DNA from: Saccharomonospora sp. NB11
GTDB taxonomy: Bacteria; Actinomycetota; Actinomycetes; Mycobacteriales; Pseudonocardiaceae
Reading direction: 5' to 3'
NCBI RefSeq assembly: GCF_015910535.1
Contig: NZ_JACBJG010000012.1
Span: 1 to 64,000, forward strand
DNA length: 64,000 nucleotides
Shown here piece by piece: positions 24,399 through 34,854 of this stretch. How positions within the stretch are numbered: the first letter of the stretch is position 1; each line of letters opens with the position of its first letter. The position numbers and the translations under genes were made by a program. The notes under the pieces were generated by a model that was given only the letters and a program-made list of their open reading frames with translations, did no database searches and was not told where the DNA came from.

Positions 24399-26147
24399 AT
24401 GCGTGCGAAGGCGAGTGTCTCCAGGATCGCGGGCGTGTTCGCGGTCCTGCTGCTGACAGGAGCGACGGCGATGGCTGCGGTGACGGCGACCTCCGGACGC
24501 TTCGACCAGCCACAGCCCGGCTTCGCTCCCGCCTCCACCGTCCTGCGCCCCGCCGCGCCCGAGAGTGTGGGGCTCGACGCCGCACCGATCCGGGAGGCCG
24601 AGAGCGTGCTGGCTCGGATGACCGAGTCGGACTACGTCGACGGCCACCCGCTCTTCTCGGGCGCCGTGGGGTTGCTCGCCCACGAGGGCGCCGTCGTGGA
24701 CACCTACGCCGTCGGCAGTGCCGTCCGCTACGCCGACGGCGACGGCACCGAGCTGCCCGCCGAGGAGCAGGTGCCGATGCGCGACGACACGATCTTCGAC
24801 ATCGCGTCGGTCACCAAGCTGTTCACCTCGCTCGCGGTGATGCAGCTCGTGGAGCGCGGCGAGGTCGACCTCGACGTGCCGGTGGCGGACTACCTGCCCG
24901 AGTTCGGGGTCAACGGCAAGCAGGAGATCACGGTCGAGCAGTTGCTCACCCACACCTCGGGCCTGGAGCCCGGCCTGTTCCTGTGGCGCGACTGGCCCGA
25001 CAAGCCGTCGCGCATCAAGGCCGTCATGGACGTCGCGCCGCAGAACGAACCGGGCACGACGTACACGTACTCCGACCTCAACCTGATCACCCTCGGAGTG
25101 CTGGTCGAACGCATCACCGGTGAGCCGCTCGACGAGGTGATCGCGAAGCGGATCACCGAACCGCTCGGCATGCGCGACACCGAGTTCAACCCGCCCGAGG
25201 CCAAGCTCGACCGGATCGCGGCGACGGAGTTCCAGTCGACGCCCGACCGCGGCATGATCCGGGGCCGGGTGCACGACGAGAACGCGTGGTCACTCGGTGG
25301 CGTCGCCGGGCACGCCGGGTTGTTCTCCACGGCCCGCGACCTCAGCGTGCTCGCCCAGGCACTGCTGAACGGCGGTAGCTACCAGGGCGAGCGCATCCTG
25401 CGCCCGAGCACGGTGCTGCAGCTGTTCACGAACTACAACACCGAGTTCCCCGACGACTCCCACGGACTCGGCTTCGAGCTCGACCAGATGTGGTACATGG
25501 GCGGCCTGACCTCGCCGTCCACGGCGGGCCACACCGGCTACACCGGCACGTCCCTGGTGATCGACCGGCAGTCGCGCTCGATCGCCGTGTTGCTGACCAA
25601 CCGCGTGCACCCGTCGCGGTCGTGGGGCTCGATCAACGAGGCCCGACAGGTGTGGGCCACGAGCCTCGCCCGCGCGATGGCCGTCAAGCCGCGTCACGGC
25701 TCGACGGCGTGGTCGAGCTCGATCGGCAACGCCGAGACCGCCACGCTCACCACTCCCGAGCTCGTCACGAACGGCCGTCGGGCCACCGCGTCGTTCGCAA
25801 CCTTCGTCAGCAGCGAGCCGACGGACCCGTTGGTGCTGGAGGCGTCCACCGACGGCGGTCGAACGTGGTCGGCGCTGCCGCTGCACGTCCGCGGCAAGGG
25901 CGCTCCGCGGGAGACGGTCACCGAGCTCGCGGGCACCGATCACCGCGCGTGGTGGCGGGTCACCGCGAACCTGCCCGAGGCCGACACCGTCACGCTTCGT
26001 TGGCGATTCACAACGGACGAGAGCTACACCGCCCGCGGTGTGCTGGTCGACGGCATCTCGGTCACCTCGTCACAGGGCACGCTGTTGGACGGTGAACGAC
26101 ACCCCGAACGGCTCGACGGGCGGGGATTCACCCTGACCAGGCGTTGA
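24399..26147 (+). CDS. Secreted serine hydrolase, beta-lactamase/esterase fold (YbbE-like)
   Basis: This 582-aa exported protein has an N-terminal signal/anchor helix (IAGVFAVLLLTGATAMAAV). The beta-lactamase-fold domain (~55-420) carries the SxxK nucleophile SVTK in FDIASVTKLF, the Tyr motif YSDLN, and HTGYTG in place of KTG. A C-terminal beta-rich domain (~430-580) is extra compared with Bacillus YbbE. The gene lies in the same cluster position as ybbE in B. subtilis. The substrate could be a peptide or ester bond on muropeptides; true beta-lactamase activity is unlikely. The ribosome-binding site GAGGGGAG precedes the ATG. Confidence 0.85.
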   Translation: MRAKASVSRIAGVFAVLLLTGATAMAAVTATSGRFDQPQPGFAPASTVLRPAAPESVGLDAAPIREAESVLARMTESDYVDGHPLFSGAVGLLAHEGAVVDTYAVGSAVRYADGDGTELPAEEQVPMRDDTIFDIASVTKLFTSLAVMQLVERGEVDLDVPVADYLPEFGVNGKQEITVEQLLTHTSGLEPGLFLWRDWPDKPSRIKAVMDVAPQNEPGTTYTYSDLNLITLGVLVERITGEPLDEVIAKRITEPLGMRDTEFNPPEAKLDRIAATEFQSTPDRGMIRGRVHDENAWSLGGVAGHAGLFSTARDLSVLAQALLNGGSYQGERILRPSTVLQLFTNYNTEFPDDSHGLGFELDQMWYMGGLTSPSTAGHTGYTGTSLVIDRQSRSIAVLLTNRVHPSRSWGSINEARQVWATSLARAMAVKPRHGSTAWSSSIGNAETATLTTPELVTNGRRATASFATFVSSEPTDPLVLEASTDGGRTWSALPLHVRGKGAPRETVTELAGTDHRAWWRVTANLPEADTVTLRWRFTTDESYTARGVLVDGISVTSSQGTLLDGERHPERLDGRGFTLTRR

Positions 26148-26148
26148 T

Positions 26149-26159
26149 AGTTGCCAACT
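26149..26159. promoter_or_regulatory. Palindrome AGTTGCCAACT upstream of murR
   Basis: An 11-bp palindrome with 4-bp arms lies immediately after the serine hydrolase stop, followed by GTTAAC (26161-26166), itself a palindrome. It is a possible regulator site 125 bp upstream of murR. Low specificity; listed as a candidate only. Confidence 0.3.
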
Positions 26160-26265
26160 CGTTAACCGCTCTGGGCTAACACACTCCCCCTGAGCAGCGA
26201 CTTTCCGAGCAACCAGTCACCGCAGCACGGCGGCTCGTCGTCGAGGTTGCGATCTCTCGGGAAGG

Positions 26266-26284
26266 TATGAGTAACCTTGTCATA
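26266..26284 (+). promoter_or_regulatory. murR promoter with overlapping inverted repeat
   Basis: TATGA (26266-26270) and TCATA (26280-26284) form an inverted repeat with 9-bp spacing. Between the arms lies TAACCT (26272-26277), a -10-like hexamer exactly 8 bp before the murR ATG. A repressor bound to the repeat would block this promoter, consistent with MurR autoregulation. The assignment to MurR is inference. Confidence 0.45.
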
Positions 26285-26285
26285 T

Positions 26286-27242
26286 ATGCCTGGTGTTAGT
26301 AACTTTCCCACGGATGGTGGGTCGGGTCCCCGCCCGGCGTCCGACCACGACACGAGTCCCCTCGTGCGTATCCGTTCACTCCTGCCGGGCCTGGCGCGTG
26401 CCGAACAGCGAGTCGCCAAGGTCGTGTTGGACGACCCGTCGTCGGTCGCGCGCCGCAGCATCACCGAGGTCGCCCTCGCCGCCAAGACCAGCGAAACCAC
26501 CGTCACGCGCTTCTGCAAGGCGATCGGCGTCGGCGGCTACCCGCAACTGCGCATCGCCCTCGCCGCCGACACCGCCCGCACCGAGGCACGGGCGACGCGG
26601 GACCTCGGCGGCGACATCACCGCCGACGACGACCTCGCCGCAGTCGTGAGCAAGGTCGGGTTCGCCGACGCCCGAGCCGTCGAGGAGACCACCGATCAGC
26701 TCGACGTCGCCGAACTCACGCGCGTCGTCGAACTCCTCGCCGCGGCCGGGCGCGTGGACGTCTACGGCGTCGGGGCCAGCGCTTTCGTGGCCGCAGACCT
26801 CCAGCAGAAGATGCACCGCATCGGCCGCGTGAGCTTCGCGTGGTCGGACACGCACATCATGCTCACCTCCGCCGCCGTGTTGCGCGAAGGCGACGTCGCG
26901 GTGGCCATCTCGCACTCCGGTGCCACCACCGACACCGTCGAGGCGCTGCGCGTGGCCAAGGAGCACGGCGCCACCACGGTCGCCATCACCAACTTCCCGC
27001 GCTCGCCCATCACGTCGGTCGCCGACCACGTCCTCACCACCGCCGCGCGCGAGACCACCTTCCGCTCCGGCGCCACCGCAAGCCGCATCGCACAGTTGAC
27101 AGTGATCGACTGCCTGTTCATCGGCGTGGCCCAGCAACACCTCGACGACGCGATGGCAGCCCTCGACGCCACCCGCGACGCCGTCAACGGACACCGACTC
27201 GGCATCCGTCCGGACGGGAGGCGGCGGGCCGATCGGGGGTAG
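26286..27242 (+). CDS. MurR/RpiR-family transcriptional regulator
   Basis: The 318-aa protein has an RpiR-type helix-turn-helix N-terminal domain (LARAEQRVAKVVLDDP; TSETTVTRFCKAIG) and a C-terminal SIS sugar-phosphate-binding domain (VDVYGVGASAFVA; VAISHSGATTDTVE). In other bacteria MurR senses MurNAc-6-phosphate and represses MurNAc catabolic genes; that ligand is likely here because murQ follows. ATG 26286 was preferred over an upstream TTG because of the -10 hexamer 8 bp before it; the message is probably leaderless. The 3' end is followed by murQ after 57 bp. Confidence 0.9.
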   Translation: MPGVSNFPTDGGSGPRPASDHDTSPLVRIRSLLPGLARAEQRVAKVVLDDPSSVARRSITEVALAAKTSETTVTRFCKAIGVGGYPQLRIALAADTARTEARATRDLGGDITADDDLAAVVSKVGFADARAVEETTDQLDVAELTRVVELLAAAGRVDVYGVGASAFVAADLQQKMHRIGRVSFAWSDTHIMLTSAAVLREGDVAVAISHSGATTDTVEALRVAKEHGATTVAITNFPRSPITSVADHVLTTAARETTFRSGATASRIAQLTVIDCLFIGVAQQHLDDAMAALDATRDAVNGHRLGIRPDGRRRADRG

Positions 27243-27299
27243 TGGACCGGGCGAGCGCTCGCGGGCGCTCGCCGTCGCAAGAGAAGAGTGAGGCTGGAG

Positions 27300-28226
27300 A
27301 TGACCCATCCACCGCAGGTCGTTCAGGTCGAGTCGCCCACGGAGCGACGCAACCCGAACACGACCGACATCGACCGGATGTCGACCGCCGACATCCTGGC
27401 CGCCATCAACGCCGAGGACCACGGTGTCCCCGGCGCGGTACGAGAGGTGCTGCCGGAGCTCGGCGACGCGGTGGACGCGGCCACGAAGTCACTCCGCGCG
27501 GGCCACCGCGTGCACTACGTGGGCGCCGGGACGTCGGGCAGGCTCGCCGTGTTGGACGCGGCCGAGCTCGTGCCGACCTACAACGTGCCCGACGACTGGT
27601 TCGTCGCCCACCACGCCGGTGGGCAGAAGGCGTTGCAGACCGCCGTCGAGAACGCCGAGGACAACGCCGAGGCCGGGGCCGCCGAGATTCGCGAGAGCGT
27701 CGAGGACGGCGACTTCGTCCTCGGACTGACGGCGTCGGGGCGCACGCCGTACGTGATCGGCGCTCTTCAGGAGGCCCACCGGTTGGGTGCCACCACGGCC
27801 CTCGTGTCGTGCAACCCCGAGGCTCCCGAGTTCGACGGCATCGACGTGCTGATCACCGTGAACACGGGCCCGGAGGCCATCGCGGGCTCCACCCGCATGA
27901 AGGCGGGGACGGCGCAGAAGCTCGTGCTGACCGCGTTCTCCACCGCCACGATGGTCAAGCTGGGGCGCACGTACTCCAACCTCATGGTGAGCGTGCGGGC
28001 CACCAACGCCAAGCTGCGTGGCCGGACGATCCGCATCCTGCAGGAGGCGACGGGTCTGAGCGACCAGGAGTGCGGCGAGGCGCTCAACCGCGCCGACGGT
28101 GACCTCAAGGTGGCTCTCGTGCAGTTGCTCGCAGACGTCGACACCGAGCGTGCGGCCGAGGCTCTCGACAGCGCCGACGGTCACGTGCGGGCCGCGCTCG
28201 ACGCCGTGCGGTCACACGCCTCGTAG
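27300..28226 (+). CDS. N-acetylmuramic acid 6-phosphate etherase
   Basis: This 308-aa cytoplasmic SIS-fold enzyme cleaves the lactyl ether of MurNAc-6-P to give GlcNAc-6-P and lactate. The SIS core is VGAGTSGRLAVLDAAELVPTY, which carries the first catalytic Glu; the second lies in ENAEDNAEAG. GLTASGRTPYV and AGSTRMKAGTAQK are also characteristic. ATG 27300 has TGAGG upstream; a GTG four codons earlier is an alternative. Its substrate requires phosphorylated MurNAc, but no MurNAc PTS permease or kinase gene is adjacent. Confidence 0.94.
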   Translation: MTHPPQVVQVESPTERRNPNTTDIDRMSTADILAAINAEDHGVPGAVREVLPELGDAVDAATKSLRAGHRVHYVGAGTSGRLAVLDAAELVPTYNVPDDWFVAHHAGGQKALQTAVENAEDNAEAGAAEIRESVEDGDFVLGLTASGRTPYVIGALQEAHRLGATTALVSCNPEAPEFDGIDVLITVNTGPEAIAGSTRMKAGTAQKLVLTAFSTATMVKLGRTYSNLMVSVRATNAKLRGRTIRILQEATGLSDQECGEALNRADGDLKVALVQLLADVDTERAAEALDSADGHVRAALDAVRSHAS

Positions 28227-28305
28227 GCACCGGGTCGCCGAGGAACGACGTCGACACCGCTGCGCAGCCCCCACAGCGTGGTGAGGGCCGCGACGGCGAC
28301 GTACT

Positions 28306-28389
28306 GCGGACACGCGTGCAGGACTCGCGGACACGAGTGCACAAGCCGCGGACACGCGCGCAGGGCTCGCGGACACGCGGGCAGTGGAC
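28306..28389. repeat. Four tandem 21-bp repeats
   Basis: Four imperfect units begin at 28306, 28327, 28348 and 28369, each opening with GCGGACACG and then varying (CGTGCAGG, AGTGCACA, CGCGCAGG, CGGGCAGT). They fill the 164-bp gap between the convergent murQ and Fic-like genes. The 21-bp period equals two helical turns. Neither gene extends through the array. Confidence 0.85.
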
Positions 28390-28390
28390 A

Positions 28391-29125
28391 TCAGGGGGTA
28401 GCGGCGTCGGCGATGCTCTTCGCCTCGCGCGCTCCCGCCTCGAAAGCCTCACAGCAGAACAGCAGCCACTGGCGCACGCCGTCGGGCTCGCCCGACGCGA
28501 AGGCCTGCGCCGCCTCCTCGTACCGCCGCTGCCGACGGAAACACGCCACCTCGGGCACGGTCAGCGCCTTCGGGTCCAGCCCCGTCGCGACCATCGCCAA
28601 CCGGGCAGCGGCCCTCGCCAGCACACCGTCCGCCGATCCGAAGGGCCGCAGCGTGAGCAGCTCGCCGTGCACCACCGCCGTCAGCACCGGGCCGGGCACC
28701 GACGTCGCGCCGGTGACGAGCTGGGCGAGCAACTCCAGCCGCGACGCCACACCGTCGGCACCACGCGGCCGACCGAGCGTCTCCGAGTCCTCGACGAGAT
28801 CCGTCGCGGCGAGGACGTGCATCCGCGCCAGCACCTGCAACGGAGCCCGCCGCCACGTCGGCAACAACGACTCGGTCGCGCCCGCCACCCGCAGCGATCC
28901 GGCGAGCACCGGGTCGGTGACGCTCCCGTCGTCGGGAAGGTCGGGGTCGGCGCCGTCGAGTGCCGCGGACGCCCGCGCGGCCCGCACCGACGCCTCCGCG
29001 GCGGTCGCCGAGCCGCCACGCAGGTTGGCGGGAAGCCGGTGCACCGCGAAGACGGCGTCCTGTGCGCTCTTCGCGGCGTCGGCGACACCGCCCAGGTCCA
29101 GCAGCGGTGCGAGGGGATCACTCAT
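28391..29125 (-). CDS. Fic-fold protein with altered active-site motif
   Basis: The 244-aa protein contains a Fic-like core (residues ~165-200): [23 protein letters not shown] in two halves corresponds to the Fic helix and HPFxDGNGR loop. The catalytic His of HPF is Arg (LRPF), and GNGR reads ADGVLAR. AMPylation by the canonical mechanism is therefore unlikely. The remaining sequence is helical. The start ATG 29125 has TATGCT as a -10 hexamer 8 bp upstream and no Shine-Dalgarno, suggesting a leaderless message. It diverges from acs, as its homologues do in other actinobacteria, so a role linked to acetate metabolism is conceivable but unproven. Confidence 0.68.
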   Translation of the reverse strand: MSDPLAPLLDLGGVADAAKSAQDAVFAVHRLPANLRGGSATAAEASVRAARASAALDGADPDLPDDGSVTDPVLAGSLRVAGATESLLPTWRRAPLQVLARMHVLAATDLVEDSETLGRPRGADGVASRLELLAQLVTGATSVPGPVLTAVVHGELLTLRPFGSADGVLARAAARLAMVATGLDPKALTVPEVACFRRQRRYEEAAQAFASGEPDGVRQWLLFCCEAFEAGAREAKSIADAATP

Positions 29126-29286
29126 GTCGCATGAGCATACGGAGCGCTCGTGCACCGTTCGTCAGCCGCTCGTCCCCCGGCGCCGGTCGGCCGTCGCGGA
29201 CTGGCTGCCGCCGTGTGACTTGGGGTACTAACGTCGCTACCGGCGCCGCGGCCGTAGAGCCGTCATTTCGCATTTCAGGAGGCACC

Positions 29287-31275
<1,989 letters not shown>

Positions 31276-31294
31276 GCCGACTCGCCGACAGCAC

Positions 31295-31338
31295 AAGGGC
31301 GGCCTCCACCCTGCTCGTGGTGGAGGCCGCCCTTTTCT
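31295..31338. terminator. Bidirectional terminator between acs and a convergent gene
   Basis: AAGGGCGGCCTCCACC (31295-31310) pairs perfectly with 31319-31334 around an 8-nt loop and is followed by TTCTCT. It serves acs and the convergent secreted-protein gene, whose stop lies 10 bp further on. Confidence 0.9.
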
Positions 31339-31348
31339 CTGGTGGTGC

Positions 31349-32065
31349 TCAGCCGGTCACGTCGAGGTGGCCGGGCTGGGGCACCGGCACCGGAGCCTTG
31401 CCCTCGTCGTCGGGCTTCGTCCCGTCGTCACCGGGCGTGTTGGGCTCCTCCGGAGCGTCGGGCTCCTCCGGCGTCGTCTCGGGCCGCTCACCGCAGGTGG
31501 CGGTGGAGAGGTCCACGGTCTGCGTGCCGTCGAGGAGGTCCACCGACAGCGCGCTCACGGTCAGCGTGCCGTCGCCGTTCTCGGTCTGCTTGTTGAGCGT
31601 GATGCGCGCGAGGCCCTGCAGCGGCGCGGGGATCAGCTCGGTGTTCGGCTGGAGCTGGTTGATCTCGACGTTCGTGCCGCCGATCTTCAGCCCGGCCACG
31701 GAGGTGGCACCGCTCAGGTCGTCGCACTCGGCCGTCACGAGACCGACCTCGATGGTCGGCACGCCGGGCAGACCCAGCTTCACGTCCGTCGTGCTGGCCT
31801 TGGCGTAGCCGTCCTCGACCGCCGAGTTGAACACACCGGCGTGGAGGATGCGGTCCGCGCCCTGCGGCAGGTCGGTGTGGACCAGGTGGTCCTTGCCCTC
31901 ACCCACGACGTGCGGCACCTTCGTGATGTTGACCAGGCCGTTCGCCGACAGGGCGTAGGCCGAGTCCTCGCCCTGCGCGACGGCGGCGGGAGCGAAGGCG
32001 ATGCCACCCGCGACCACCGCGGACAGGACACCGGCACCGAGAGCGGCTGTTCTCTTGTTCGACAA
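31349..32065 (-). CDS. Secreted beta-rich protein with acidic/proline tail
   Basis: The 238-aa protein has a clear signal peptide (AALGAGVLSAVVAGGIAF, cleavage near AVAQ). The mature part is beta-strand rich with two Cys (AECDD, ATCGE) and resembles actinobacterial surface proteins annotated as choice-of-anchor P. The C-terminal ~45 residues are Pro/Glu/Asp-rich (TPEEPDAPEEPNTP) and could span the cell wall. There is no LPXTG. The TTG start is supported by GAAAGG 7 nt upstream. Function unknown. Confidence 0.75.
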   Translation of the reverse strand: MSNKRTAALGAGVLSAVVAGGIAFAPAAVAQGEDSAYALSANGLVNITKVPHVVGEGKDHLVHTDLPQGADRILHAGVFNSAVEDGYAKASTTDVKLGLPGVPTIEVGLVTAECDDLSGATSVAGLKIGGTNVEINQLQPNTELIPAPLQGLARITLNKQTENGDGTLTVSALSVDLLDGTQTVDLSTATCGERPETTPEEPDAPEEPNTPGDDGTKPDDEGKAPVPVPQPGHLDVTG

Positions 32066-32127
32066 GGCAATGCCTTTCTTCAGTCGATGCGACTTGCGTG
32101 ATTACTGGGGTGAAGCCCGCTCGCCGG

Positions 32128-32964
32128 TCAGACGATGTTGACGATCGTGCCGAGCGGGAGCTTGGTGAGCGCGTCCAAGGCCTCCTGCGTGACCCGGATG
32201 CACCCGTCACTGTTGGCCTTGCCGACGAAGCTGTCGTCCGGCCAGGTGTGAATGCCGACCGTGCCGGGGCCACCGCCGTAGGTCTCGTGCGAGTCCGAGT
32301 GGTAGCTGAGCGGCAGGACGATCGGGCTGTAGTCGTTCACCGTCTCCTCGATGGAGGCGATGATGTAGGCACGCCCGGTCGGGGTCGGTGAGTCCGAGCT
32401 CCCGATTCCGACCGTCCATTCCCCGATCTGTTGTCCCTTCTCGAGGATCTCCAGGGTGAACGCGTCGAGGTCGACGTTGACCACGAAGTCGTTCTGGGCC
32501 GACTCGACCGCGTCACCGGACGTGTCGATCCACCCACTGGCCCCGTTGGGCCTGGTGGGCAGGAGGATCTGCGCCCAGTCCCCCTCCCGCTTGATCACGG
32601 GAACCCAGGTCGGCGAGGAGATCTGTTGCACGGGAAGCCGCGCGATCGCCTTGCCGTCCACGGCGTCGTGCACCACGAGTTCGCGGGTCGGGTGAAGAAC
32701 CTCCCCGTCGGTCGCGGCCTGAGGGTCGGGATCGGCGGGCGCGTTCGGGAGCTTGCCGTGAGTGGTGGCCTCCGGGAGGTTGGCCACCGACTGCTCCTGC
32801 TGCTGTCCGCCTGCGGCTTCCGCCGTGTCCTCGGCGTCCGATCCACATGCGGCGGGCAACAGCGCCAGCGTCGCGGCAGCGACGACGGCCACCATCCTGC
32901 GCGAGGACCGTCTACGGCCGGCCGGACCTGCCGACCGACCTCGGGAAGTAGCGTTGCTTTCCAT
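32128..32964 (-). CDS. L,D-transpeptidase (YkuD domain)
   Basis: This 278-aa envelope enzyme is predicted to form 3-3 crosslinks in peptidoglycan or attach proteins to it. The N-terminus is a signal with a weak lipobox (LLPAACG), so it may be a lipoprotein. An SH3-like segment (~90-150; PVIKREGDWAQILL) is followed by the YkuD domain (~160-278) with GIHTW and the catalytic SDGCIRV. The ATG at 32964 has AGGGG upstream. Only 62 bp separate it from the secreted protein downstream, so they may share a message. It starts next to a long gene-free region. Confidence 0.9.
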   Translation of the reverse strand: MESNATSRGRSAGPAGRRRSSRRMVAVVAAATLALLPAACGSDAEDTAEAAGGQQQEQSVANLPEATTHGKLPNAPADPDPQAATDGEVLHPTRELVVHDAVDGKAIARLPVQQISSPTWVPVIKREGDWAQILLPTRPNGASGWIDTSGDAVESAQNDFVVNVDLDAFTLEILEKGQQIGEWTVGIGSSDSPTPTGRAYIIASIEETVNDYSPIVLPLSYHSDSHETYGGGPGTVGIHTWPDDSFVGKANSDGCIRVTQEALDALTKLPLGTIVNIV

Positions 32965-33547
32965 TTATCGCAGCCCCTGGAGGAATAGATCAACTGGGCG
33001 AGTGGTCGTAATTCAAGCAAAGACCGAAACCGCCCCGAAACCCAGGCCGCACGGGCTCCCGAAACAGCAGTTCCGCGATCACGAAAGGGCCGAAATCCTG
33101 CCGAAACGGCATTCGACTGTCCACAGTGGCATAACCACGGCAGGCCCCCCGAGACCCCACTGAGGCACCACGTTCGGTAATTGATCTTCGTCGATCGCTA
33201 CGGAGAGTCGAACTATCGGCGAGTAAAGGGCCTTCCGGCCCCCTGGCAGCCACTCGACAAATGGACACACCTCGGCGCCATGTTTCGTTGCGCAATCATT
33301 TTTCTGCGCGTTTCATCCTTTCGTGTGCACAGCTGTAACGCGCCACTCCCCTCAACGGGACGCCACTGCTTTTCCGAAAGGTCTCAACTCGGTCACGGAC
33401 GCAACCTGAGTGCATATTCGCTACTGCTTTTCACTCGCGCTCGACGGGCAACCCCACCGGGGGACGAGTCGAACGAACGTTCTATCCTGGTCGCCCGCAA
33501 GTTCCTCTCGTAGGACAACCTCATCTTTCGAGGAGACGACACTGACG
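32965..33547. other. 583-bp intergenic region
   Basis: This divergent spacer is less GC-rich than its surroundings and has no credible gene; frames in it have unbiased third positions. It contains the LexA-type site at 33469-33484 near its right end. Its left end must hold the L,D-transpeptidase promoter. Confidence 0.5.
33469..33484. promoter_or_regulatory. LexA (SOS) box
   Basis: TCGAACGAACGTTCTA contains the exact GAAC-N4-GTTC core of Gram-positive/actinobacterial LexA operators, preceded by TC as in mycobacterial boxes. It is 64 bp upstream of the small coiled-coil gene. TATCCT (33483-33488), a possible -10 hexamer, overlaps its right edge. Confidence 0.6.
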
Positions 33548-33979
33548 ATGACCGTTGACGCTGCTTCCGCGACCCAGGCGCCAGAGGACTCCGCCGTGAG
33601 CTCCGAGGGTGAGCAGGGAACCGTCTCGGCAGAGCGAGAGCAGCAGGAACAGCCCGCCCCGGCCCCGGCGGAGCCCGCCAAGCGCAAGCCCAAGAGCACG
33701 GCCCGCAAGACGAGGACCGTCGTCCTCACGCTCACCGTCACCGGCACCGCCGACGGGGAGTGGCAGGCCGAGCTGAAGCACGGCAGCACGTGGGTCGCCA
33801 GGGGGCTGGGCATCCCCGCCTCGGCTGTGTCCCGTGCGGCGAAGGAGCTCCACGAGGAGCTGTCCGCGCCGATCGACGAAGTGATCAACCAGGCGCGGGA
33901 ACAGCAGCAGGCCAAGGTCGCCCAGCTCGAGGCCGAGCTGCAGCAGGCCAGGCAGGCGCTCGCCGAGCTGGAGAGCTGA
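33548..33979 (+). CDS. Small coiled-coil protein (DUF6319-like)
   Basis: This 143-aa protein is of unknown function. Residues ~1-55 are disordered (Glu/Gln/Ala/Pro with a basic KRKPKSTARK patch). Residues ~55-100 form a short beta/alpha unit (TVVLTLTVTGTADGEWQAEL, GLGIPASAVSRAAKELHEEL). Residues ~105-143 are a Gln/Glu/Ala coiled coil. This layout suggests a DNA- or protein-binding oligomer. GAGGAG is 12 nt before the ATG, but only 6 nt before an in-frame CTG (33542), which may be the true start. A LexA-type box precedes it, and a terminator follows. Confidence 0.7.
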   Translation: MTVDAASATQAPEDSAVSSEGEQGTVSAEREQQEQPAPAPAEPAKRKPKSTARKTRTVVLTLTVTGTADGEWQAELKHGSTWVARGLGIPASAVSRAAKELHEELSAPIDEVINQAREQQQAKVAQLEAELQQARQALAELES

Positions 33980-33989
33980 TCATCGAAAC

Positions 33990-34034
33990 GGGGGCGTGGC
34001 CACCGTGCGGGACGAGCACGGCGGCCACGCCCCC
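33990..34034 (+). terminator. Hairpin terminator
   Basis: GGGGGCGTGGCC pairs with GGCCACGCCCCC, extended by CCGTGC/GCACGG. It lies 10 bp after the small coiled-coil gene and 41 bp before the VIT-type gene. Confidence 0.8.
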
Positions 34035-34075
34035 GTCGCGTTGCCCGACCTGCGCTCCTGCGTTGTGATGAGGCG

Positions 34076-34798
34076 GTGTCCGAGACCTCGAAGCACGCAC
34101 ACGCGCACGAGCCGCACTCGCGTGACGTGGGCGGCAAACTAAACTGGCTCCGCGCCGGAGTGCTCGGCGCGAACGACGGCATCGTCTCCACCGCGGGCCT
34201 CGTCGTCGGAGTCGCCGGTGCCACCACCGATCACCGGGCGATCCTGTTCGCCGGGCTGGCGGGTGTGGTGGCCGGGGCGCTCTCGATGGCCGGAGGCGAG
34301 TACGTCTCGGTGTCGACCCAGCGAGACACCGAGCGAGCCCTGTTGTCGCTCGAACAGCAGGAACTGCGCACGATGCCCGAGGAAGAGGAACAGGAGCTGG
34401 CGCTGCTCTACGAGCAGAAGGGCCTGTCACCCCGACTCGCCGCCGACGTCGCCCGGGAACTGACCGAGGCGGACGCACTGCGCGCCCACGCCGACGCCGA
34501 GCTCGGTATCGACCCCGATCGCCTCACCAGCCCGTGGCAGGCCGCGGGGGCGTCCTTCGTCGCCTTCACCGCGGGTGCGCTGCTGCCGTTGCTCGCCATC
34601 CTGTTGTTCCCGCCGCCGGCCCGCGTCCCAGCCACGGCCGCCTCCGTCGTCGTCGCGTTGGCCATCACCGGTTGGCTGAGCGCACGGCTCGGCCAGGCCT
34701 CGCCGGTGCGTGCCGCCGCCCGCAACGTCGGGGTCGGAGCACTGACGATGCTCGTGACCTACGCGGTGGGCTTCGTGACGAGTACCGCCCTCGGGTAA
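34076..34798 (+). CDS. VIT1/CCC1-type Fe/Mn transporter
   Basis: The 240-aa membrane protein has the CCC1 signature: LRAGVLGANDGIVST in helix 1 and GALSMAGGEYVSVSTQRD in helix 2. The cytosolic metal-binding helices follow (acidic EEEEQELALLYEQKG), then three C-terminal helices. In this family the protein moves Fe2+ or Mn2+ out of the cytosol, probably in exchange for protons. A His-rich N-terminus (SKHAHAHEPHS) could add metal affinity. The GTG start lies after a terminator, so the gene has its own promoter. Confidence 0.88.
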   Translation: MSETSKHAHAHEPHSRDVGGKLNWLRAGVLGANDGIVSTAGLVVGVAGATTDHRAILFAGLAGVVAGALSMAGGEYVSVSTQRDTERALLSLEQQELRTMPEEEEQELALLYEQKGLSPRLAADVARELTEADALRAHADAELGIDPDRLTSPWQAAGASFVAFTAGALLPLLAILLFPPPARVPATAASVVVALAITGWLSARLGQASPVRAAARNVGVGALTMLVTYAVGFVTSTALG

Positions 34799-34854
34799 CC
34801 GTGGCGGCGCGCCTCGTCGCGCCCCGGGATTGATCACGTGGCACGATGAGGCGC

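Noticed and set aside
33079-33513. Frames in the spacer upstream of the LexA-type site
   Set aside because: Unbiased codon use and no recognisable domain; treated as noncoding.
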